Made by a program: the position numbers and the translations under genes
Assembly (NCBI GenBank): GCA_016841605.1
Contig: JAENYV010000004.1
Coordinates: forward strand, 1 to 64,000
From: Dethiobacter alkaliphilus
Lineage (GTDB): Bacteria; Bacillota; Dethiobacteria; DTU022; UBA8154
Direction of reading: 5' to 3'
Length of the DNA stretch: 64,000 nucleotides
The notes under the pieces: model-generated
Seen by the model: the letters and a program-made list of their open reading frames with translations, nothing else
Databases searched by the model: none
What the model was told of the DNA's origin: nothing
Shown here: positions 24,678 to 34,217 of the stretch, one piece after another
Layout of the letters: every line of letters starts with the position of its first letter
Position numbering within the stretch: the first letter of the stretch is position 1

Positions 24678-26316
24678 TCATACTTTTCCTCTCTCTCCTG
24701 TCATAGAAACGATTCCGACGCCGGTCAATAAAACGGGCTTGTGGAGATTTTTAACTCCGGTCCGCAAAGAGCTGGTATCTCCCTGTCGGGCACTTTGCCC
24801 GCTGGAAAGTAAAATTCCTTTGTGGATGGAAGAAATTAAAAAGGGGAACTGGGAACAGGCATGGCAGGTGATGGAACAATTTAATCCCTTTCCCGCGCTC
24901 ACAGGATACGCGTGCTACCAGTTTTGCCGGAGTCAGTGCAGCAGAGGAGAGTGGGACGAACCCGTTGCCATTCGCGATGTTGAGAAGGCTCTGGGGCTTT
25001 GGCGGCAGAAAAACTACCGCTCTTCCGGACTTGCCGGAGGCCAAAAGAAAAAGCAATCTACCGGCGAAAAAACGGATGCTCCCCGGATAATTATTGTAGG
25101 CTCCGGGCCTGCCGGACTGAGCAGTGCCTACTATCTGAACCGGATGGGTACAAAAGTAACCGTGTTGGAGAAAGAGCCTGTCGCCGGCGGTCTTCTGGCC
25201 ACTGGTATTCCCCGTCACCGTCTTCCCAGGGAAATTCTGGAGAAGGAACTCCTGATTCTGCAGGAGGAAGGGATTGTCATCAAGACAGGCCGGGAAATGG
25301 GCAGGGATTTTCTGCTTAAAGATCTCACAGCAGACTGTGAAGCACTTTTACTGTGTGTGGGAGCCGGTGAGATTAATCCTCTCGGTGTTCCGGGGGATAA
25401 CCTTCCAGGTGTTATCGGGGCTATTGATTTTCTCAAAGAGGTCCATCTGGAAAGCCGGCCGGTTGTTAGCGGAGTTGTTCTCGTTATCGGCGGCGGGAAT
25501 GCAGCTGTAGACGCGTCGACTGTTGCCGCGCTTAGTGGAGCAGAAGAGGTTATTCTGGCCTATCGTCGCTCCGAGGAAGTGATGCCTGCCCACCCTGAGG
25601 AGGTCAAAGCAGCCGGGGACGCAAACGTGAAGTTTCTTTTTAATGTTGTTTTGGATGAGATCCACGGCAGCGGGAGTGTTGAGAAAGTAACTTTATCCCG
25701 GGTCCGGCCTGCGGAGCGAGGAGAAGAGGTCCGGCGGATTTCCGGTTCAAGTTTTACGCTGGAATGCCAAATGATTATCAATGCGACAGGACAGAAAAGC
25801 AGTTTGCCCGGACTTGTCTCCCTGCCGGAGAGCGGGGAGGCGAAAGCGGTCGGTTTTATTGGAGAGGGCTGCTCTGTTTCTGCCGCTGGTGATGCTGTGA
25901 CCGGTCCCTCCAACATCGCTGCAGCCATTTTTAGCGGCCGGCAGGCTGCCTTAAATCTGGCCGGAGTCCTTTTTAATACGTCGGAGTTGGGGGAGTTTCT
26001 CCTGCCGGCTCCCGCGCTGGAGAAGAAGGATGAGCCGGTGCCTTTTGAAACCCTGAACCCTTACCTTTATGCGCACCGGGAAGTATCCGTGCTTCCGGAG
26101 AAGGAAGCAGCACGCTGTTTTAGCTGTGGGAACTGCAATAACTGTGGTGTCTGCTGGGCTTTCTGTCCGGAACTGGCTATGGTGTATGAAAAGGGAGTCT
26201 ACGAGCTGCAATTGGATTATTGCAAGGGATGCGGGATCTGCGCGGCTGAATGCCCGACCGGCGTCCTGTTTATGGAGGAGGTGAGCGATTCTGGAACGCA
26301 AATTAATGAACGGTAA
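24652..26316 (+). CDS. GltD-like flavoprotein fused to oxidoreductase delta (2[4Fe-4S]) ferredoxin
   Basis: A 554-residue fusion. The N-terminus has glutamate-synthase-small-subunit-like cysteines (CRALCPLESKIPLWM, CYQFCRSQC). FAD and NAD(P)H Rossmann motifs follow (IVGSGPAGLSSAYYLNRMG about residue 145; VIGGGNAAVDAST about 280), then FAD-closing GDAVTGPSNIA. The last 70 residues are a ferredoxin (CFSCGNCNNCGVC and CKGCGICAAEC) replacing the separate delta subunit of this enzyme family. Placed between gamma and alpha genes, it should link the oxidoreductase to NAD(P)H. It overlaps both neighbours, which suggests translational coupling. Confidence 0.88.
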   Translation: MKMQMPGSNHTFPLSPVIETIPTPVNKTGLWRFLTPVRKELVSPCRALCPLESKIPLWMEEIKKGNWEQAWQVMEQFNPFPALTGYACYQFCRSQCSRGEWDEPVAIRDVEKALGLWRQKNYRSSGLAGGQKKKQSTGEKTDAPRIIIVGSGPAGLSSAYYLNRMGTKVTVLEKEPVAGGLLATGIPRHRLPREILEKELLILQEEGIVIKTGREMGRDFLLKDLTADCEALLLCVGAGEINPLGVPGDNLPGVIGAIDFLKEVHLESRPVVSGVVLVIGGGNAAVDASTVAALSGAEEVILAYRRSEEVMPAHPEEVKAAGDANVKFLFNVVLDEIHGSGSVEKVTLSRVRPAERGEEVRRISGSSFTLECQMIINATGQKSSLPGLVSLPESGEAKAVGFIGEGCSVSAAGDAVTGPSNIAAAIFSGRQAALNLAGVLFNTSELGEFLLPAPALEKKDEPVPFETLNPYLYAHREVSVLPEKEAARCFSCGNCNNCGVCWAFCPELAMVYEKGVYELQLDYCKGCGICAAECPTGVLFMEEVSDSGTQINER

Positions 26317-27448
26317 CCAGGCTGCCGCCCTGGCTGTCAAGCTTTCCAGGGTGCAGGTGGTCTGCGCGTATCCCATTACGCCCCAGACCTCTCTGGTGGA
26401 AAATATCGCTGAAATGTGGGCCACAGGAACTTTCCCGGGTGAGTACATAAGTGTGGAATCGGAATATTCAGCTCTATCCTACCTTGTGGGCGCGGCTTAT
26501 GCCGGAGCGCGCACCTTTACCGCTACTTCCTGCCAGGGTTTGGCCTATATGCACGAATTATTGCACTGGGCCGGCGGAGCCCGGCTGCCCATTGTCATGG
26601 TCAATGTGAACCGGACTCTGGGAGCTCCGTGGAGCCTGGAGCCGGATCAGCGTGATAGCCTTTCCCAGCGTGATACAGGCTGGATTCAGTTATACTGCTG
26701 TGACGTTCAGGAAATTATGGATACTGTTCTTTTGTCTTTTCGCCTGGTTGAAGAGGCAAAAATTCCCTGTATGGTTGTTTATGATGGTTTTTCTCTCTCC
26801 CATACCTATGAGGTGGTGGAGCTTCCCCTGCAGGAGCAGGCGGACTTATTTCTCTCCCCTCCACCGCAGGAAGCACTGTTCCATCCCTCCCGGCCCCAGA
26901 CGATTCAGCCGGTAACCGATTATCGCTATATGGCCAGGGTTATCCAGGCCGGGCACCGGGCCATGCTGCAGGTCCCCGCTGCTCTGGAAGAAATTAATCG
27001 CTCATTTGCCGGGATTTTTGGCCGGGATTATCCCCTGGCGGAGAAGACAGGGCCGGAAAATGCCGAGACAATTTTTGTGGCCGCAGGAGCTGTAGCCCAG
27101 ACAGTAAAAAGTTTTCTCCCCTTGTTGGATGGAGGGGTGGAGAAAAACGGGCTTTTGCGGTTGAGGCTTTTTAAACCCTTGCCGGAAGAAGAAATTGTCT
27201 CCTTTTTGAGCAGGGAGAGTATTAAGAGCCTGGTAGTCATTGACCGGAATCTCTCCATGGGGACGGGAGGAATTTTTGCCCAGGAAATAAGGGCACTTCT
27301 CCAGGGGACTTCCTTTCAAGGGGAGATATTTGAGTTAAATTTGGCCGGCGGGATTGACCTGACGCTGGAACTGTTGCGCAAGAGTATGGAGAAAATAGGC
27401 GCATCTCCGGCCGGAGATGAGAAGATTATCTGGGGGGTGGATCTCTAA
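26291..27448 (+). CDS. 2-oxoacid:ferredoxin oxidoreductase, alpha subunit
   Basis: The alpha subunit (380 residues from ATG 26306; 385 from 26291). The thiamine-pyrophosphate pyrimidine-binding domain is seen in YPITPQTSLVENIAE and SVESEYSALSYLVGAAYAGART; a domain II Rossmann-like part follows. The only strong ribosome site, GGAGGAGGTG at 26274-26283, is 22 bases before ATG 26306 but about 7 bases before an in-frame CTG at 26291 (ATT at 26288), so a non-ATG start giving LERKLMNGNQ is likely. It overlaps the upstream gene. The substrate is pyruvate or a branched/aromatic 2-oxoacid; not decided. Confidence 0.87.
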   Translation: MERKLMNGNQAAALAVKLSRVQVVCAYPITPQTSLVENIAEMWATGTFPGEYISVESEYSALSYLVGAAYAGARTFTATSCQGLAYMHELLHWAGGARLPIVMVNVNRTLGAPWSLEPDQRDSLSQRDTGWIQLYCCDVQEIMDTVLLSFRLVEEAKIPCMVVYDGFSLSHTYEVVELPLQEQADLFLSPPPQEALFHPSRPQTIQPVTDYRYMARVIQAGHRAMLQVPAALEEINRSFAGIFGRDYPLAEKTGPENAETIFVAAGAVAQTVKSFLPLLDGGVEKNGLLRLRLFKPLPEEEIVSFLSRESIKSLVVIDRNLSMGTGGIFAQEIRALLQGTSFQGEIFELNLAGGIDLTLELLRKSMEKIGASPAGDEKIIWGVDL

Positions 27449-28359
27449 TGGGAAATGTGCCTGTCTTTAAGGAAACTCTGTTGGGTAACCTTCCGCAAGA
27501 AGAATATATGCTCAGCGGTCATAATGCCTGCCCCGGATGCGGAGCAGTTTTGGCCGTGCGCTATATGATGAAGGTTTTGCAAGATAAAGCGGTAATCGTT
27601 ATACCTGCCTCCTGCTGGAGTATTATTTCCGGGGTAAACCCCCTGCGCTCTCTGGAAACTGTTGTCTTACACTGTCCTTTTCCGGCAGCGGCTGCCGTGG
27701 GAAGCGGGATCAGGAAGGGATTGCAGGCTGTGGGGGATTTACAAACCCAGGTTGTGGTTTTGGCCGGCGACGGAGGCACCTTTGATATCGGTCTCCAGGG
27801 ATTATCCGGGGCTGCGGAACGGAACGAGGATATTATTTTTGTCTGTTATGACAATGAAGCATACATGAACACCGGAATGCAGAAAAGCTCCGCGACTCCT
27901 TACGGGTCGGCTTCAACGACAACGCCGGCTCCTCGTGTCAAACAGAATCCCAAAAAAGATATTATGAAAATCATGGCTGCCCACCAGATTCCCTATGCAG
28001 CGACTGCGACCATTGCTTTTCCCGGGGACCTGATCGCCAAGGTCCGCCGGGCGATGGAAATACGGGGTTTTCGTTTTCTGCACATTTTAGCCCCCTGTCC
28101 GCAGGGATGGGGGAGTCCTGTTGAAAAAACTGTGGAGCTGTCCCGCCTGGCGGTGCTGACGCATGTTTTTCCCCTTTTCGAGATCCAAGACGGAAAACAG
28201 TATCGCCTGACTTATCATCCGGAGGACCCCCTACCTCTGGAAGAATACTTCCGCCCCCAGCGGCGTTTTGCCTCCCTTGAGCCGGAGCAGGTGGAACTGG
28301 TCCGGGAAAATGTGGCATACTCTTGGGAGGAACTCTGCCGGAAAGCCGGAATACTGTAG
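27448..28359 (+). CDS. 2-oxoacid:ferredoxin oxidoreductase, beta subunit
   Basis: A 303-residue thiamine-diphosphate subunit. It shows CPGCGAVLAVRYMMK, the ThDP/Mg motif GDGGTFDIGLQGLSGAAERNEDI, and the DNEAYMNTGMQKSSATP stretch typical of pyruvate and 2-ketoisovalerate ferredoxin oxidoreductases. Its ATG overlaps the alpha subunit's stop (TAATG). It is the last gene of the operon. The enzyme decarboxylates a 2-oxoacid to the acyl-CoA and reduces ferredoxin, or runs in reverse. Confidence 0.9.
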   Translation: MGNVPVFKETLLGNLPQEEYMLSGHNACPGCGAVLAVRYMMKVLQDKAVIVIPASCWSIISGVNPLRSLETVVLHCPFPAAAAVGSGIRKGLQAVGDLQTQVVVLAGDGGTFDIGLQGLSGAAERNEDIIFVCYDNEAYMNTGMQKSSATPYGSASTTTPAPRVKQNPKKDIMKIMAAHQIPYAATATIAFPGDLIAKVRRAMEIRGFRFLHILAPCPQGWGSPVEKTVELSRLAVLTHVFPLFEIQDGKQYRLTYHPEDPLPLEEYFRPQRRFASLEPEQVELVRENVAYSWEELCRKAGIL

Positions 28360-28370
28360 TACTCAGTAAT

Positions 28371-28428
28371 ATTCAGGACCCAGGAGCCGAACATTTTGAA
28401 TTTGAATTTGGACTCCTGAGTTCTGAAT
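28371..28428. repeat. Imperfect inverted repeat between convergent genes
   Basis: ATTCAGGACCCAGGAGCC and GGACTCCTGAGTTCTGAAT are nearly complementary, with a 21-base A/T-rich loop. It sits between the beta subunit gene and carB (convergent), so it may end transcription from both sides. Similar CAGGAG/CTCCTG fragments occur near 33065 and 48120. Confidence 0.5.
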
Positions 28429-28464
28429 ACCTTCTTGAAAAGTTTCAGCTTGCTGCAGACAAGT

Positions 28465-31400
28465 TTACCTGGTATGGCTCTTTTTCCTGGAGAACTGCTC
28501 CAGGTATTCCTGGATAGAGAGGATTGGCGCTTCATCATCCCCATCTTTGAGCCGGTCCAGGATTTCCCCGGCGGCCAGGGCTGTATCCAGGGAGGTAAAA
28601 CAGGGGATATTGTTTTCCACGGCAACCCGCCGGATGCGAAAACCGTCTGTTTTGGGCATTTTCCCTTTTGTCAGGGTATTAATAACCAGACGGATTTTTC
28701 CTGAATTGATTAAATCGACAACATGAGGAGAACCCTCCCGGATTTTATTAACCCGTTGTACCTGCAGCCCCTTTTCTTCCAGAAAAAGGGCTGTTCCTCT
28801 GGTTGCAAAAAACTGAAAACCCAGATGGAGAAGCTTTTTTAGTAAGGGAAGAGCTTCTTCTTTATCTTTATCGGCAATAGTGACCAGAACATTGCCGCCG
28901 GAGGGAAGGTCCAGTCCTGAACCCAGCAGGGCTTTGTACAGGCTCCTTGAAAAATGGTTGTTAATCCCCATAACTTCACCGGTCGATTTCATCTCCGGGC
29001 CCAGGGAAGTTTCCAACTGGTAGAGTTTAGCAAAAGAGAAGACAGGCGCTTTCACGCTGACATAATCCGGGGTTTCGTTGAGCCCTCCGGAGTAGCCCAA
29101 CTGCGCCAGGCTTTTCCCCAGAGAAATGCGAGTCGCCAGGTTAATCATGGGAATGCCCGTCACTTTGCTTAAAAAAGGAATGGTCCGGCTTGACCTCGGG
29201 TTTACTTCCAGGACATAGAGACAATCCTCATGATAGACGTACTGAATATTTAGAGCGCCTTTTATTTTCAGTGCCTTGGCCAGCTGCAGAGTAGAGGCAA
29301 CAATCTTATCCTTGAGCTCACCGGAGGCGTTGACCGGGGGATAGACCGCGATGCTGTCACCGGAATGAATCCCTGCCTTTTCCACATGCTCCATGATCCC
29401 GGGAATAAGACATTCATTTCCGTCGGAAATCCCGTCTACCTCCAGTTCTACACCTTTCAGGTATTTGTCGATAAGCACGGGATGGTTGGGCGACACTTTT
29501 ACTGCGGTGGTCATATAATTGCGGAGGTCTTTAATATTGTAAACTATTTCCATTGCCCTCCCCCCCAGAACATAAGAGGGGCGGACCAGGACAGGAAAGC
29601 CGATTTCCTCAGCAACCTTCTCCGCCTGGCCGGTGGAGATAGCGGTTCCCCCACGTGGCCGGGGGATTTGCAGATCCTCAAGAAGCTTGTCAAAACGCCG
29701 GCGATCTTCCGCGGTATCAATATCCTCCAGGGCTGTACCAATGATCTTCACTCCGTTTTTGACCAGGGGTTCAGCCAGATTGATGGCAGTTTGCCCGCCG
29801 AACTGCACGACTGCTCCCGCGGGATTCTCTATTTCCATGATGTTCAAAACGTCTTCGGGGACCAGGGGTTCAAAGTAAAGACGGTCCGAAGTATCGAAAT
29901 CAGTACTGACTGTTTCCGGATTATTATTAATAATGATGGATTCGATCCCTTCATCTTTCAGCGCCCAGGAAGCGTGGACAGAGCAGTAATCAAATTCAAC
30001 CCCCTGGCCGATGCGGATCGGTCCCGATCCCAAGACGACCATTTTCTTTCTGTCGGAAGGGAGAGCTTCGTTTTCACTGTCATAGGTGGAATAATAGTAT
30101 GGAGTTTCCGCATCAAATTCCGCGGCGCAGGTATCAACCATCTTATAAGCAGGAGTGATCTCGTATTTTTTCCGCAGCTCGCGGATTTCATCTTCCTCCA
30201 CCTGAAAAATGCGGGCCAGCGTCTGATCCGCGAAGCCGTAGTACTTTGCTTTAAAAAGGAGCTCTCTGGTTAAGGCTTCTTTTCCCGCTGTTTGCAGTTC
30301 GTTTTCCAGCTGGATAAGCTGCTCTATCTTGTAGAGGAAGAAAGGATCGATCAGTGAGAGATGATGAATTTCCTCCATGGAAAAGTCCCGACGGAAGGCT
30401 TCGGCGACGGCAAAGAGACGCAGATCGGTTGCATGGGAAAGTTCATAACGCAAGGCATGGTCAGAGTAACTTTCCAGCTCGGAAAGTTCCAGATGCTGTG
30501 CGCCGATCTCCAGTGAGCGTACAGCCTTGAGGAGGGCTTCCTGGAAATTGCGCCCGAGGGACATGACCTCTCCGGTGGCTTTCATCTGTGTTCCCAGGAT
30601 GCGGTCCGCGGTGGCAAATTTGTCAAAAGGCCAGCGGGGAAACTTAATGACGCAGTAATCGATAGAAGGTTCAAAACACGCGGAGGTTTTGCCGGTGACC
30701 GCGTTGTTGATCTCGTCCAGTCTCAAACCGATGGCAATTTTACTGGCAACCTTGGCGATGGGGTAACCGGTAGCTTTGGAGGCCAGGGCACTGGAGCGGC
30801 TGACCCGCGGGTTAACTTCAATAACATAATAATTGAAACTGGAGGTATCCATGGCCAGCTGGACATTGCAGCCTCCTTCTATTTTCAGAGCACGTATTAT
30901 TTTCAGCGAGGCGCTGCGCAACATCTGGTACTCCTGATCCGTCAGGGTAAGGGCCGGTGCGACGACAACGCTGTCTCCGGTATGAATACCCATGGGATCA
31001 ACATTTTCCATGCTGCAGATGGTGATGCAATTGTCGGCTTTGTCCCGCATTACTTCAAATTCAATTTCTTTCCAGCCCACAACGCTTTTTTCCACCAATA
31101 TCTGATGGATCGGGCTGTAGCTAAGGCCCCTACGAGCTACCTCCCGGAGGTCCTGCGCATCCCCCGCCATGCCTCCTCCGGTGCCTCCCATGGTATAAGC
31201 AGGTCTGACGATAACCGGGTAGCCTATTTCTTCGGCCAGTTTCAGTGCATCCTCCACGTTGGAGACGATTCCGCTGGGGGGGACCGGTTCTTCAATTTCT
31301 TCCAGCATTTGCTTGAACTTTTCCCGGTCTTCCGCTTTTTCAATTGTTTCCAGGGCTGTTCCGATAAGCTTTACACCCAGGCGGTCAAGAACTCCCTGAG

Positions 31401-31710
31401 AAGCGATCTCCTTGGCAATATTAAGCGCTATCTGTCCGCCGAGGGAAGGAAGGAGAGCGTCCGGACGCTCTTTTTCCAAAATTCGGGTGACAAATTCTTC
31501 AGTCAATGGTTCCAGGTAAACGCGATGGGCCATATTGACATCAGTCATAATGGTGGCGGGGTTGCTGTTGACCAGCACCACTTCTATCCCTTCTTCTCGC
31601 AGGGAACGGCAGGCCTGCGAACCGGCATAGTCGAACTCCGCGGCCTGGCCGATAACAATGGGGCCGGATCCGATGACCATTACTTTTTTTATATCAGGGT
31701 TTACGGGCAT
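28465..31710 (-). CDS. carB: Carbamoyl-phosphate synthase large subunit
   Basis: A 1081-residue full-length CarB. There are two homologous ATP-grasp halves, each starting with a biotin-carboxylase-like N domain ([37 protein letters not shown]). ATP-grasp motifs are seen in [13 protein letters not shown] and [14 protein letters not shown]-terminal MGS-like allosteric domain of about 130 residues follows. It makes carbamoyl phosphate from bicarbonate, ATP and glutamine-derived ammonia for pyrimidines and arginine. It lies 37 bases after carA; the pair shares the PyrR attenuator upstream. Confidence 0.97.
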   Translation of the reverse strand: MPVNPDIKKVMVIGSGPIVIGQAAEFDYAGSQACRSLREEGIEVVLVNSNPATIMTDVNMAHRVYLEPLTEEFVTRILEKERPDALLPSLGGQIALNIAKEIASQGVLDRLGVKLIGTALETIEKAEDREKFKQMLEEIEEPVPPSGIVSNVEDALKLAEEIGYPVIVRPAYTMGGTGGGMAGDAQDLREVARRGLSYSPIHQILVEKSVVGWKEIEFEVMRDKADNCITICSMENVDPMGIHTGDSVVVAPALTLTDQEYQMLRSASLKIIRALKIEGGCNVQLAMDTSSFNYYVIEVNPRVSRSSALASKATGYPIAKVASKIAIGLRLDEINNAVTGKTSACFEPSIDYCVIKFPRWPFDKFATADRILGTQMKATGEVMSLGRNFQEALLKAVRSLEIGAQHLELSELESYSDHALRYELSHATDLRLFAVAEAFRRDFSMEEIHHLSLIDPFFLYKIEQLIQLENELQTAGKEALTRELLFKAKYYGFADQTLARIFQVEEDEIRELRKKYEITPAYKMVDTCAAEFDAETPYYYSTYDSENEALPSDRKKMVVLGSGPIRIGQGVEFDYCSVHASWALKDEGIESIIINNNPETVSTDFDTSDRLYFEPLVPEDVLNIMEIENPAGAVVQFGGQTAINLAEPLVKNGVKIIGTALEDIDTAEDRRRFDKLLEDLQIPRPRGGTAISTGQAEKVAEEIGFPVLVRPSYVLGGRAMEIVYNIKDLRNYMTTAVKVSPNHPVLIDKYLKGVELEVDGISDGNECLIPGIMEHVEKAGIHSGDSIAVYPPVNASGELKDKIVASTLQLAKALKIKGALNIQYVYHEDCLYVLEVNPRSSRTIPFLSKVTGIPMINLATRISLGKSLAQLGYSGGLNETPDYVSVKAPVFSFAKLYQLETSLGPEMKSTGEVMGINNHFSRSLYKALLGSGLDLPSGGNVLVTIADKDKEEALPLLKKLLHLGFQFFATRGTALFLEEKGLQVQRVNKIREGSPHVVDLINSGKIRLVINTLTKGKMPKTDGFRIRRVAVENNIPCFTSLDTALAAGEILDRLKDGDDEAPILSIQEYLEQFSRKKSHTR

Positions 31711-31747
31711 GAGGCGCGCCTCCTTTTATTGTGGCGGTTCTTTCCGC

Positions 31748-32815
31748 TCAGGCTTCGATTTCTTCTAGAAAACGTTGAAAAAGGTACCCCGAGTCCCTGG
31801 GACCCGAGCAAGCTTCAGGGTGATACTGAACGGTAATAATTTTCTTTGTTTTTTCCGTCAGGCCCTCCACCGTCCCGTCGTTAAGGTTGCGCTGGGTAAC
31901 CTGCAGGCCGGCGGGAAGACTGTTCTCATCTACGGCGAAACCATGATTCTGGGAAGAGATATAGACTTTGTCCTGTAATAGATCTTTTACCGGATGGTTG
32001 GCTCCTCTGTGTCCGAATTTTAATTTGTATGTTTTGGCCCCCAGTGCCAGGGCGATAATTTGATGGCCCAGGCAGATTCCCATCATGGGGATTTTACCCG
32101 CCAGTTCTCCTGCTGTCCGGATAGCTCCGGGAACATTCTCCGGATCTCCCGGCCCGTTGGAGAGAACGACCCCGGAGGGTTTTAAAGCCATAATCCTTCC
32201 TGCCGAAAAATCTGCGGGGACAACGGTTACACGGCAGCCGGCATTGTGGAAAGAACGGGCAATGGAAAGCTTAAGGCCCAGGTCGATAATAACAATGTGC
32301 AAACCCCCATTTTCCCAGGTATACGGCTTGTCAATGGTGACTTCCGGGGTAAAAACAACCTCGGAGATGGTCGGAGTTTTTCTTACCTTCTCCAACAGGG
32401 TTTGGGCCGGAGTATCTTCCGTGGTGATAATTCCTCTCATCGTTCCTTTCTCCCGCAGGTGCCTGGTGAGAGCCCTGGTGTCAATTCCATCCATGGCGAT
32501 GATATTGTTTTCTTTCAGATATTCACCGATATTCATAACCTGGCGCCAGTTGTTGGGTGCCGTGCAAAATTCACGCGCAATAAAGCCCCTTAAAAAGGGG
32601 CGTCTCGATTCGAAATCTTCATTATTAATGCCGTAATTGCCAATCAAGGGAAATGTCATGGTCAGGATCTGGCCGCAATAAGAGGGGTCAGTTAATATTT
32701 CCTGATAACCGGTCATGCTGGTATTAAAAACAACTTCACCCCACATTTCTCCTCTGGCTCCCCGGGAAAAACCCCGGAATAAGGAGCCGTCTTCAAGAAC
32801 AAGTCTGGCTTCCAT
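31748..32815 (-). CDS. carA: Carbamoyl-phosphate synthase small (glutaminase) subunit
   Basis: A 355-residue CarA. The N-terminal CPSase domain (ARLVLEDGSLFRG, NTSMTGYQEILTDPSY) is followed by a class I glutamine amidotransferase domain with the nucleophile Cys in MGICLGHQ and the His-x-Glu pair in YHPEACSGP. It hydrolyses glutamine and channels ammonia to CarB. A good GGAGGC ribosome site lies upstream on the minus strand. It is the first gene of the carAB operon, under an attenuator with a PyrR-binding sequence. Confidence 0.97.
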   Translation of the reverse strand: MEARLVLEDGSLFRGFSRGARGEMWGEVVFNTSMTGYQEILTDPSYCGQILTMTFPLIGNYGINNEDFESRRPFLRGFIAREFCTAPNNWRQVMNIGEYLKENNIIAMDGIDTRALTRHLREKGTMRGIITTEDTPAQTLLEKVRKTPTISEVVFTPEVTIDKPYTWENGGLHIVIIDLGLKLSIARSFHNAGCRVTVVPADFSAGRIMALKPSGVVLSNGPGDPENVPGAIRTAGELAGKIPMMGICLGHQIIALALGAKTYKLKFGHRGANHPVKDLLQDKVYISSQNHGFAVDENSLPAGLQVTQRNLNDGTVEGLTEKTKKIITVQYHPEACSGPRDSGYLFQRFLEEIEA

Positions 32816-32883
32816 TAATATTGCCTCCTTTGTTCAAATTAGCCTGCTGTTTCTTTAGCACCATACTGTAATCCTAAACGTAA

Positions 32884-32917
32884 AAGCCTCCTGCCCCGGA
32901 AGAAGGGCAGGAGGCTT
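32884..32917 (-). terminator. Attenuator terminator in the carAB leader
   Basis: On the minus strand, AAGCCTCCTGCCC and GGGCAGGAGGCTT form a 13-bp GC-rich stem followed by TTTTA. It sits about 70 bases before the carA start and after the PyrR-type site, as expected for PyrR-controlled attenuation. Confidence 0.85.
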
Positions 32918-32954
32918 GGAAGCCATCCGCATAAACGACGACTTAAACCCGTAA

Positions 32955-32985
32955 CTCCTTTCCAGCCTCTCCGGACCGGTTTAAA
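32955..32985 (-). promoter_or_regulatory. PyrR-binding loop of the carAB leader
   Basis: The minus strand reads ACCGGTCCGGAGAGGCTGGAAAGG. The core GTCCGGAGAGGCT (about 32964-32977) fits the established PyrR anti-antiterminator loop consensus ARUCCNGNGAGGYU except for the first base. Binding with UMP would favour the downstream terminator and lower carAB expression when pyrimidines are plentiful. Confidence 0.82.
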
Positions 32986-33005
32986 GGTGCTTTTCTTTTT
33001 TACTT

Positions 33006-33034
33006 ATTTTAGCAAGCATGAGGCAAGATGTCAA
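33006..33034 (-). promoter_or_regulatory. carAB promoter
   Basis: On the minus strand TTGACA (33034-33029) and TAAAAT (33011-33006) are 17 bases apart. It lies immediately upstream of the PyrR leader. Confidence 0.82.
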
Positions 33035-33186
33035 TAAGCAAACTTTCAACAAAACTTTCCGGAGTCAGGGATCAGGAGGCAGAAATAAAAAACAGCAAAA
33101 AAAAGCATGTAAAGATTTTTTCTGTTCTGGAAAACCTTCCTGTTACCTGATAAAATACGAGTAAAATATTATTTGTCACGATTAAA

Positions 33187-33951
33187 TTGGAAAGGCTGAA
33201 GTTCTTGAATCCTAACTACAGCAAGTGGTTCCTGTCTACAGTAAAAAAAACAATTATTAAATACGGGATGATCAGGGAAGGAGACAGGATCGCCCTGGGT
33301 GTCTCCGGAGGTAAGGACAGCAGCGCTCTTTTGTATATCCTTTCCCTGGTCCGGGCGCATGCCCCGTTTCCCTTTTCTCTCCAGGCCATTTTCGTAGACC
33401 TGGGATGGGAGATGGATTTCCCTTCCCTGGAACAGTACTGTTCCAGCCTGCAGATCCCCTTTTATCGGGAAAAAACGCAGATTGCCAAGATTGTTTTTGA
33501 AATGAGGAAAGAAAAAAATCCCTGCTCCCTTTGCGCCAAGCTCAGAAGAGGAGCGCTGCACAAAGCTGCACAGGATCTGGGCTGCAATCGGGTTGCCCTG
33601 GGGCATCACCTGGATGACGCGGCTGAAACATTTTTTCTTAATTTACTTTTTAGCGGGAGGCTTGATACTTTTAAGCCCCATACGTATTTAAGCCGCCGCG
33701 ATCTTTACCTCATCAGGCCGCTAATTGCCGTAACACAAAGAACACTGGCTTCTCTGGTCCGGATTGAAAGGCTCCCGGTGCTCAGCAACCCCTGCCCGGT
33801 TGCCGGGGAGACCAGGAGGAAAGAGATGGGCGAAATTGTTCATTATTTTGTTTCCCGCTACCCGGTTTTTTATCAGCGTTTTATTACTTCAATGGAGAAG
33901 AGCAATCTTTGGCCGGGGGAAGCCTTTATTTTTGAAGCCGGAGGGGAATAA
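33187..33951 (+). CDS. TtcA/TilS-like PP-loop ATPase, probable tRNA 2-thiolation protein
   Basis: A 254-residue N-type ATP pyrophosphatase. The PP-loop SGGKDSSALLYIL is at residues 38-50. A CSLC motif (about 116-119) and GHHLDDAAETFFLNLL match the TtcA group, which adds sulfur to cytidine 32 of tRNA using an Fe-S cluster. The start is TTG at 33187 with no strong ribosome site; a nearby TTG (about 33205) is an alternative. The exact tRNA target is inferred from the family. Confidence 0.8.
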   Translation: MERLKFLNPNYSKWFLSTVKKTIIKYGMIREGDRIALGVSGGKDSSALLYILSLVRAHAPFPFSLQAIFVDLGWEMDFPSLEQYCSSLQIPFYREKTQIAKIVFEMRKEKNPCSLCAKLRRGALHKAAQDLGCNRVALGHHLDDAAETFFLNLLFSGRLDTFKPHTYLSRRDLYLIRPLIAVTQRTLASLVRIERLPVLSNPCPVAGETRRKEMGEIVHYFVSRYPVFYQRFITSMEKSNLWPGEAFIFEAGGE

Positions 33952-33979
33952 TATGCGGCAGTTAATTAAACCAATATTA

Positions 33980-34008
33980 TTGTCAGGATAGTGAAGATGT
34001 GTTAGAAT
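33980..34008 (+). promoter_or_regulatory. Probable tig-clp operon promoter
   Basis: TTGTCA (33980-33985) and TAGAAT (34003-34008) are 17 bases apart, about 210 bases upstream of tig. A CGCC/GGCG hairpin followed by T7 lies at about 34038-34060. No CtsR- or HrcA-type repeat was recognised in the leader. Confidence 0.55.
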
Positions 34009-34217
34009 GTGATCAAGTCTAAATGGTCTTTTTGTTATCGCCTTTACCGGCGTTTTTTTACGGTAGGCTTGAAATATAAATGATAATGTGGTAAATAGAA
34101 AAGCAAACCCAAAAAAAGGGTAAAGGGGCCGGAATCGTCACCATTTTCTGCGGGTGCAGAAATGTCCGTTGTTGCCTATTTGACGAGTTGGCTTAAAAAG
34201 GGAGGTTAGCATAATAA

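Larger units (their letters stand above)
32816..33186. other. carAB control region
   Basis: This 371-base gap between divergent carA and the ttcA-like gene holds the minus-strand carAB promoter, the PyrR-binding leader and the attenuator terminator, listed separately. The part nearest 33187 is A+T-rich, with no clear promoter for the ttcA-like gene. Confidence 0.7.

Noticed and set aside
29365-30273. 302-codon ORF opposite carB
   Set aside because: It is the antisense shadow of a full-length, well-conserved carB; no ribosome site or family match.
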